This document shows positions 7,118 through 10,690 of a stretch of DNA of 10,690 bases, one piece after another. The position numbers and the translations under genes are program-made. Positions within the stretch are counted from its first letter, which is position 1. Every line of letters begins with the position of its first letter. The notes below the pieces were generated by a model. It was not told where the DNA came from. It did no database searches and saw nothing but the letters and a program-made list of their open reading frames with translations. Source of the DNA: Oscillospiraceae bacterium (GTDB lineage Bacteria; Bacillota; Clostridia; Oscillospirales; Ruminococcaceae); contig DXWR01000091.1 in NCBI GenBank assembly GCA_019416775.1, positions 1 through 10,690 on the forward strand, given 5' to 3'.

Positions 7118-7855
7118 ATGGAAAAGGTAGAATTTCTTCGCCCCGGCTGGTTTGGGGTAGAGTGCCCGGCAGATGTGCGCCGGGTAGAATTTGATCTGCG
7201 CAACCAAGGAGTACTGCAGCGGCATCTGCCGGTGGGAGCTCTGTTCATCGGGGATTCCATCACCCATTACTGGGAGATCGAAAGCTATTTTTATTGCCAA
7301 AAGGGCCTGCTGCTGAATCGCGGGATTGGGGGAGACAACACTGAGTTCTGTCTCCGCCGGCTGGAAGCGGACGCCATTCAGCTTCGTCCTGCCATTACCT
7401 TTTTGATGATCGGCATCAACAATTCTTGGGAGCTGGCCTACGATGATTGGAGACGCCTCCCCGGCCAGCCCATGGATCAGGTGTTGAACCGGGCGGAACA
7501 GGACATCCGAGCCATGGCAAAACGGTTTTATGAGACTGGGCTGCGGCTGGTGCTGTGTTCGGTACTGCCTACCTGTATGTACTTTACTCGAGAAGACCCT
7601 CAGCGCCGGGAATACACAGTGGAGCTTAACCGTCGGATTCAGCGGATCGCCGCAGAATTTGGCTTTTCCTATCTGGATTATCACTCCGACATGGTGCAGT
7701 CCGACGGCTTGACTGCCATAGAGGACTATTTCTTCGACGGCATTCATCCCACGGTATTTGGCTATCAGGTGATGGCCAAAAAACTGCTGGAACAGTTCCC
7801 GGAGGTAGGACTGGAAAGCATGGAAGCTCATCTTCAGGCCTGCCGTGACTCTTAA
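7118..7855 (+). CDS. Cytoplasmic SGNH/GDSL-family hydrolase
   Basis: Members of this family are esterases or deacetylases with a Ser-Asp-His catalytic set. All four sequence blocks are present in the 245-residue product: GDSIT with nucleophile S47 (45-49), NRGIGGDN with oxyanion glycine G71 or G72 (67-74), GINNSW with N101 or N102 (99-104), and DGIHP with D207 and H210 (207-211). There is no signal peptide or membrane segment, so the enzyme should be intracellular. This contrasts with the lipoprotein encoded upstream. A strong AAGGAAGG (7105-7112) precedes the ATG by five bases, and the gene starts 34 bases after the lipoprotein stop, so the two are probably co-transcribed. Substrate cannot be deduced. 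A carbohydrate deacylation role fits the neighbour but is only an inference. Confidence 0.9.
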   Translation: MEKVEFLRPGWFGVECPADVRRVEFDLRNQGVLQRHLPVGALFIGDSITHYWEIESYFYCQKGLLLNRGIGGDNTEFCLRRLEADAIQLRPAITFLMIGINNSWELAYDDWRRLPGQPMDQVLNRAEQDIRAMAKRFYETGLRLVLCSVLPTCMYFTREDPQRREYTVELNRRIQRIAAEFGFSYLDYHSDMVQSDGLTAIEDYFFDGIHPTVFGYQVMAKKLLEQFPEVGLESMEAHLQACRDS

Positions 7856-7860
7856 TGTTC

Positions 7861-7866
7861 AGGTGG
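7861..7866 (+). promoter_or_regulatory. Ribosome binding site deciding the hydE start
   Basis: AGGTGG lies five bases before ATG 7872. The upstream GTG at 7845, which would overlap the preceding gene by 11 bases, has no comparable purine-rich sequence at the right distance. The ATG start is therefore preferred. Confidence 0.65.
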
Positions 7867-7871
7867 ATTGT

Positions 7872-8912
7872 ATGACCTTTTCTTCTGTTTTGGAAAAACT
7901 CACTAACCGCCTCCCTTTAACCGGGGAGGACTTTGTGTTTCTGCTTACCGGCTTAACTGGGGAGGAGAAAGAACAGCTCTATTCCGTCGCTCGTCAGACC
8001 GCTCAACGGCAGTTCGGCAACCGGATCTTTATTCGAGGGCTGATTGAAATCTCCAATATTTGCAAAAATGATTGCTACTACTGCGGCATCCGCAAAAGCA
8101 ACGAAAGGGTGGTCCGCTACCGCCTCACGCAGGAGCAAATCCTCTCCTGCTGCGAAATCGGTTATCCATTGGGCTTTCGCACCTTTGTGTTGCAGGGAGG
8201 AGAGGACGGCGCCTTTACCGATCGCTGGCTTTGTGATCTGCTTTCAAAAATCAAAGGGGAGTTTCCGGATTGCGCCATTACCCTTTCCCTGGGGGAACGG
8301 AGCCGGGAAAGCTACCGGCGGCTGAAGCAGGCTGGGACGGACCGGTATCTTCTCCGGGAGGAAACGGCGGACTTTGCCCATTACCGCCGGCTTCATCCGG
8401 AAAGTATGTCCCCCGAGCGCCGGCAGGACTGCCTGTTTGCCCTCAAGGAGTTGGGTTATCAAACCGGCGGAGGTTTTATGGTGGGCTCTCCGGGACAAAC
8501 CCCGGAGCATCTGGCAAAGGATTTTCTGTTTTTGCAAAAGCTGCAGCCCCAGATGGTGGGGATCGGCCCCTTTCTGCCCCATCAGGACACCCCTTTTCGG
8601 GACTGCGCCCCCGGCGCCGCAGAGCAGACGGTGCGCTGTGTGGCCATCCTGCGCCTGCTGCTGCCGGGCGCCAATCTGCCTGCCACCACCGCGCTGGCCA
8701 CTTTGGATCCCCATGGGCGGCAGAAGGCGGTGCTGGCCGGGGCCAATGTGATTATGCCCAACCTTTCCCCGGCGGAAGTCCGGGACAACTACAGCCTCTA
8801 CGACCATAAAGCCCATTCCGGGGCGGAGGCGGCGGAAGGACTGCGGTTGCTGCAACAGCAAATGGAGGAAATCGGCTACACCCTCTGCATCGACCGGGGG
8901 GACAGCCGTTGA
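7872..8912 (+). CDS. hydE: [FeFe]-hydrogenase H-cluster maturase HydE (radical SAM)
   Basis: HydE is a radical SAM enzyme that, with HydF and HydG, builds the H-cluster of [FeFe]-hydrogenase. With the ATG at 7872 the product is 346 residues, about the usual HydE length; a GTG at 7845 would add nine residues. The radical SAM cluster motif CKNDCYYC is at 64-71 (C64, C68, C71). Family landmarks follow: CGIRKSN after the cluster, FVLQGGEDG, ITLSLGER, DRYLLREETAD, GGGFMVGSPGQT, and MVGIGPFLPHQDTPF. The combination points to HydE over BioB or ThiH, and less strongly over the related PylB. The motif that usually reads RHETA reads REETA here. The gene starts 16 bases after the SGNH hydrolase stop, so it is coupled or nearly so. 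No hydF, hydG or hydrogenase gene is in the window. The last codons overlap a promoter for prfC. Confidence 0.9.
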   Translation: MTFSSVLEKLTNRLPLTGEDFVFLLTGLTGEEKEQLYSVARQTAQRQFGNRIFIRGLIEISNICKNDCYYCGIRKSNERVVRYRLTQEQILSCCEIGYPLGFRTFVLQGGEDGAFTDRWLCDLLSKIKGEFPDCAITLSLGERSRESYRRLKQAGTDRYLLREETADFAHYRRLHPESMSPERRQDCLFALKELGYQTGGGFMVGSPGQTPEHLAKDFLFLQKLQPQMVGIGPFLPHQDTPFRDCAPGAAEQTVRCVAILRLLLPGANLPATTALATLDPHGRQKAVLAGANVIMPNLSPAEVRDNYSLYDHKAHSGAEAAEGLRLLQQQMEEIGYTLCIDRGDSR

Positions 8913-8937
8913 CAGAGCTAACCGTTTTCGCTACAAT
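8909..8937 (+). promoter_or_regulatory. Strong sigma-A type promoter for prfC, overlapping the hydE stop
   Basis: TTGACA (8909-8914) contains the hydE TGA stop, and after 17 bases comes TACAAT (8932-8937), one base off TATAAT. Initiation near 8944 would leave a leader of about 41 bases before the GTG at 8985. The promoter makes prfC independent of the upstream accessory genes. Confidence 0.85.
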
Positions 8938-8984
8938 AGAGAACGCAGGTTTTTCTGTACTGTAATAGGGGAGGTATTTTCAGC

Positions 8985-10577
8985 GTGGCTGATCTGATAC
9001 AAGAAATCAAACGTCGGCGAACCTTCGCCATTATTTCCCACCCGGACGCCGGTAAAACAACCTTAACCGAAAAGTTTCTGCTTTATGGCGGCGCCATTGC
9101 TTTGGCTGGCACGGTAAAGGGAAAGAAAAATTCCCGCCATGCAGTCAGTGACTGGATGGAGATTGAAAAGCAGCGTGGTATTTCGGTCACCAGCTCGGTG
9201 ATGCAGTTTGAGTACGAAGGTTACTGCATCAACATCCTGGATACCCCCGGCCACCAGGACTTTTCTGAAGACACCTACCGCACTTTGATGGCGGCGGACT
9301 CCGCCGTGATGGTCATCGACGCCAGCAAAGGCGTGGAAAACCAGACCCGGAAGCTGTTCAAGGTCTGCGTCATGCGCCACATTCCCATCTTCACCTTCAT
9401 CAACAAAATGGACCGGGACGCTAAAAATCCCTTCGACCTGGTGGAGGAAATTGAGGAAGAGCTGGGCATTAAGACCTGCCCGGTAAACTGGCCCATCTCT
9501 TCCGGCAAGGATTTCCGGGGAGTGTACGACCGCCAGAGCCGCCATATCCTGGCCTTTACCGCGAACCAAAGCGGCAAGCTGGAAGCGGAAAAAACCGAAG
9601 TGGATCTGGAGGATGAGTCCTTAAAAGATCTCATCGGGGAGGAAAACTACAACACCTTAAAGGACGACGTGGAACTGCTGGATGGGGCAGGGGACGAGCT
9701 GAACCTGGAAGAGGTGCAGAAGGGCCGGCTCAGCCCGGTATTCTTCGGGTCCGCCTTGACTAATTTCGGGGTGGAGCCCTTCTTGGAAGCCTTTTTGCAG
9801 ATGACCACCCCGCCTTTGGCCCGGCAGACTGCCGAAGGGGAAGTGGATCCCTTCGATCCGGATTTTTCCGGCTTTGTCTTTAAGATCCAGGCCAATATGA
9901 ATAAGGCTCACCGGGACCGGGTGGCTTTTGTGCGGATCTGCTCCGGCCGGTTTGAAAAGGGCATGGAGGTGTACCATGTTCAGGGCAACAAGAAGATGAA
10001 GCTCACCCAGCCTCAGCAGATGATGGCGCAGGACCGGGAAATTGTGGAGGAAGCCTACGCCGGGGATATTCTGGGCTTGTTTGACCCCGGGATTTTCTCC
10101 ATTGGGGACACCCTCTGCGCTCCCGGCAAGAAAATCCGGTTCCAGGGCATCCCTACCTTTGCCCCGGAGCACTTCGCCTTGATCAGTCAGAAGGATACCC
10201 TAAAGCGCAAACAGTTCGTCAAGGGCATCAATCAGATTGCCCAGGAAGGCGCCATCCAGATCTTCCAGGAACCGGATTCCGGTATGGAGGAAGTGATTGT
10301 GGGCGTGGTGGGCGTGCTGCAATTTGAGGTGCTGGAATACCGTCTGAAGAACGAATACGGGGTGGAGGTCCGCCGGGAAGGGCTGCCTTACCAGTACCTG
10401 CGCTGGATTGAAAACCAGGACATCGACGTCAAAGCCCTGGATCTCACCAGCGACACCCGCCGGGTCCAGGATCTCCGGGGACGGCCCCTGTTGCTGTTTA
10501 CCAGTTCTTGGGGCATTGATTGGGCTCTGGATCACAACAAAGACTTGCAGCTCAGCGAGTTTGGCAGGGGTATGTGA
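8985..10577 (+). CDS. prfC: Peptide chain release factor 3 (RF3)
   Basis: RF3 is a translational GTPase that recycles RF1 and RF2 from the ribosome after peptide release. The 530-residue product has full family length. The GTPase domain shows G1 SHPDAGKTT (18-26), the switch I segment ending RGISVTSS (64-71), G3 DTPGH (86-90) and G4 NKMD (140-143). RF3-specific features include AGTVKGKKNSRHAVSDWM after G1 and HILAFTANQSG downstream. The domain 2 beta barrel (about 290-385) and the domain 3 region, with GVVGVLQFEVLEYRLKNEYG (about 440-460), are intact. It starts at GTG, supported by AGGGGAGGT (8967-8975) nine bases upstream. It lies alone between its own promoter and a strong terminator, so it is a single-gene unit. 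No missing motif was noted. Confidence 0.97.
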   Translation: MADLIQEIKRRRTFAIISHPDAGKTTLTEKFLLYGGAIALAGTVKGKKNSRHAVSDWMEIEKQRGISVTSSVMQFEYEGYCINILDTPGHQDFSEDTYRTLMAADSAVMVIDASKGVENQTRKLFKVCVMRHIPIFTFINKMDRDAKNPFDLVEEIEEELGIKTCPVNWPISSGKDFRGVYDRQSRHILAFTANQSGKLEAEKTEVDLEDESLKDLIGEENYNTLKDDVELLDGAGDELNLEEVQKGRLSPVFFGSALTNFGVEPFLEAFLQMTTPPLARQTAEGEVDPFDPDFSGFVFKIQANMNKAHRDRVAFVRICSGRFEKGMEVYHVQGNKKMKLTQPQQMMAQDREIVEEAYAGDILGLFDPGIFSIGDTLCAPGKKIRFQGIPTFAPEHFALISQKDTLKRKQFVKGINQIAQEGAIQIFQEPDSGMEEVIVGVVGVLQFEVLEYRLKNEYGVEVRREGLPYQYLRWIENQDIDVKALDLTSDTRRVQDLRGRPLLLFTSSWGIDWALDHNKDLQLSEFGRGM

Positions 10578-10611
10578 TCGGCCGGCGCAGTTGATCAATC
10601 CAATTCCATCT

Positions 10612-10640
10612 TGGCGGCCAGTGAACATGGCCGCCATTTT
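10612..10640 (+). terminator. Intrinsic terminator of prfC
   Basis: TGGCGGCCA (10612-10620) and TGGCCGCCA (10628-10636) form a perfect 9-bp GC-rich stem with a seven-base loop, followed directly by TTTT (10637-10640). It lies 34 bases after the prfC stop. On the opposite strand the T-run is absent, so it acts for the + strand. Confidence 0.85.
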
Positions 10641-10680
10641 GCTGCGCAAAATCGGTGGGACTCTGTTTGGAGATTTGCGC
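10637..10680. repeat. Nested inverted repeats downstream of the prfC terminator
   Basis: TTTTGC (10637-10642) and GCAAAA (10646-10651) form a short perfect inverted repeat around TGC. GCGCAAAATC (10646-10653 with preceding bases) is also matched, with one extra A, by GATTTGCGC (10672-10680). These could be a second hairpin, or the start of an untranscribed spacer or of a downstream element cut by the window edge. No gene is seen after 10577. The exact meaning is not known. Confidence 0.3.
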
Positions 10681-10690
10681 TGTCCTATCT

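Noticed and set aside
7845..7871. Upstream GTG start for hydE
   Set aside because: It lacks a suitable ribosome binding site and would overlap the previous gene. ATG 7872 has AGGTGG at ideal distance and gives a normal HydE length.
8270..8809. 179-residue open frame on the plus strand inside hydE
   Set aside because: It is an alternate frame of hydE with Gly/Pro/Ala-rich composition and no start signal. The HydE frame carries all conserved motifs.
4774..8912. Possible horizontally acquired block with different codon use
   Set aside because: Small hand samples of third positions in era and the lipoprotein gene were similarly G/C-rich (16 and 17 of 20). No flanking repeats, integrase or tRNA were seen.

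Overview
The window reads as a chromosomal segment of a GC-rich, probably spore-forming member of the class Clostridia. An Oscillospiraceae/Ruminococcaceae-like origin is my inference from gene content and codon choice. The evidence is an era-recO-mutS2 order, a YlmC/YmxH-type PRC-barrel protein linked to sporulation in Firmicutes, an [FeFe]-hydrogenase maturase (HydE) pointing to anaerobic life, strong AGGAGG-type ribosome binding sites and consensus sigma-A promoters. All supported genes are on the + strand. No tRNA, rRNA, CRISPR array, insertion sequence or phage gene was recognised.

Layout. 1-163: tail of an unidentified membrane protein. 167-1087 era and 1091-1849 recO are tightly packed. 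A hairpin with a short T-run follows (1858-1882). 1914-4313 mutS2 and 4370-4672 ylmC/ymxH-like come next. At 4688-4716 a near-perfect promoter opens a second transcription unit: a two-pass membrane protein whose first half looks like a signal peptidase I that has lost its catalytic residues (4774-5880), a GHL10 (DUF187) lipoprotein (5941-7083), a cytoplasmic SGNH/GDSL hydrolase (7118-7855) and hydE (7872-8912). A weak terminator-like hairpin lies after the first of these. A second near-consensus promoter overlaps the hydE stop codon (8909-8937) and drives prfC (8985-10577), which ends at a convincing intrinsic terminator (10612-10640).

How the genes fit together. The flanking blocks are housekeeping: Era (30S assembly), RecO (recombinational repair), MutS2 (Smr-domain ATPase, linked to ribosome rescue or recombination control) and RF3 (translation termination). 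The middle block is accessory and mixed. It joins a possible pseudo-signal peptidase with a long acidic cytoplasmic tail, a surface glycosidase-like lipoprotein and an intracellular esterase-like enzyme to a lone hydE without hydF or hydG in view. The pseudo-peptidase is the most unusual item in the window. The rest is well explained by known families.
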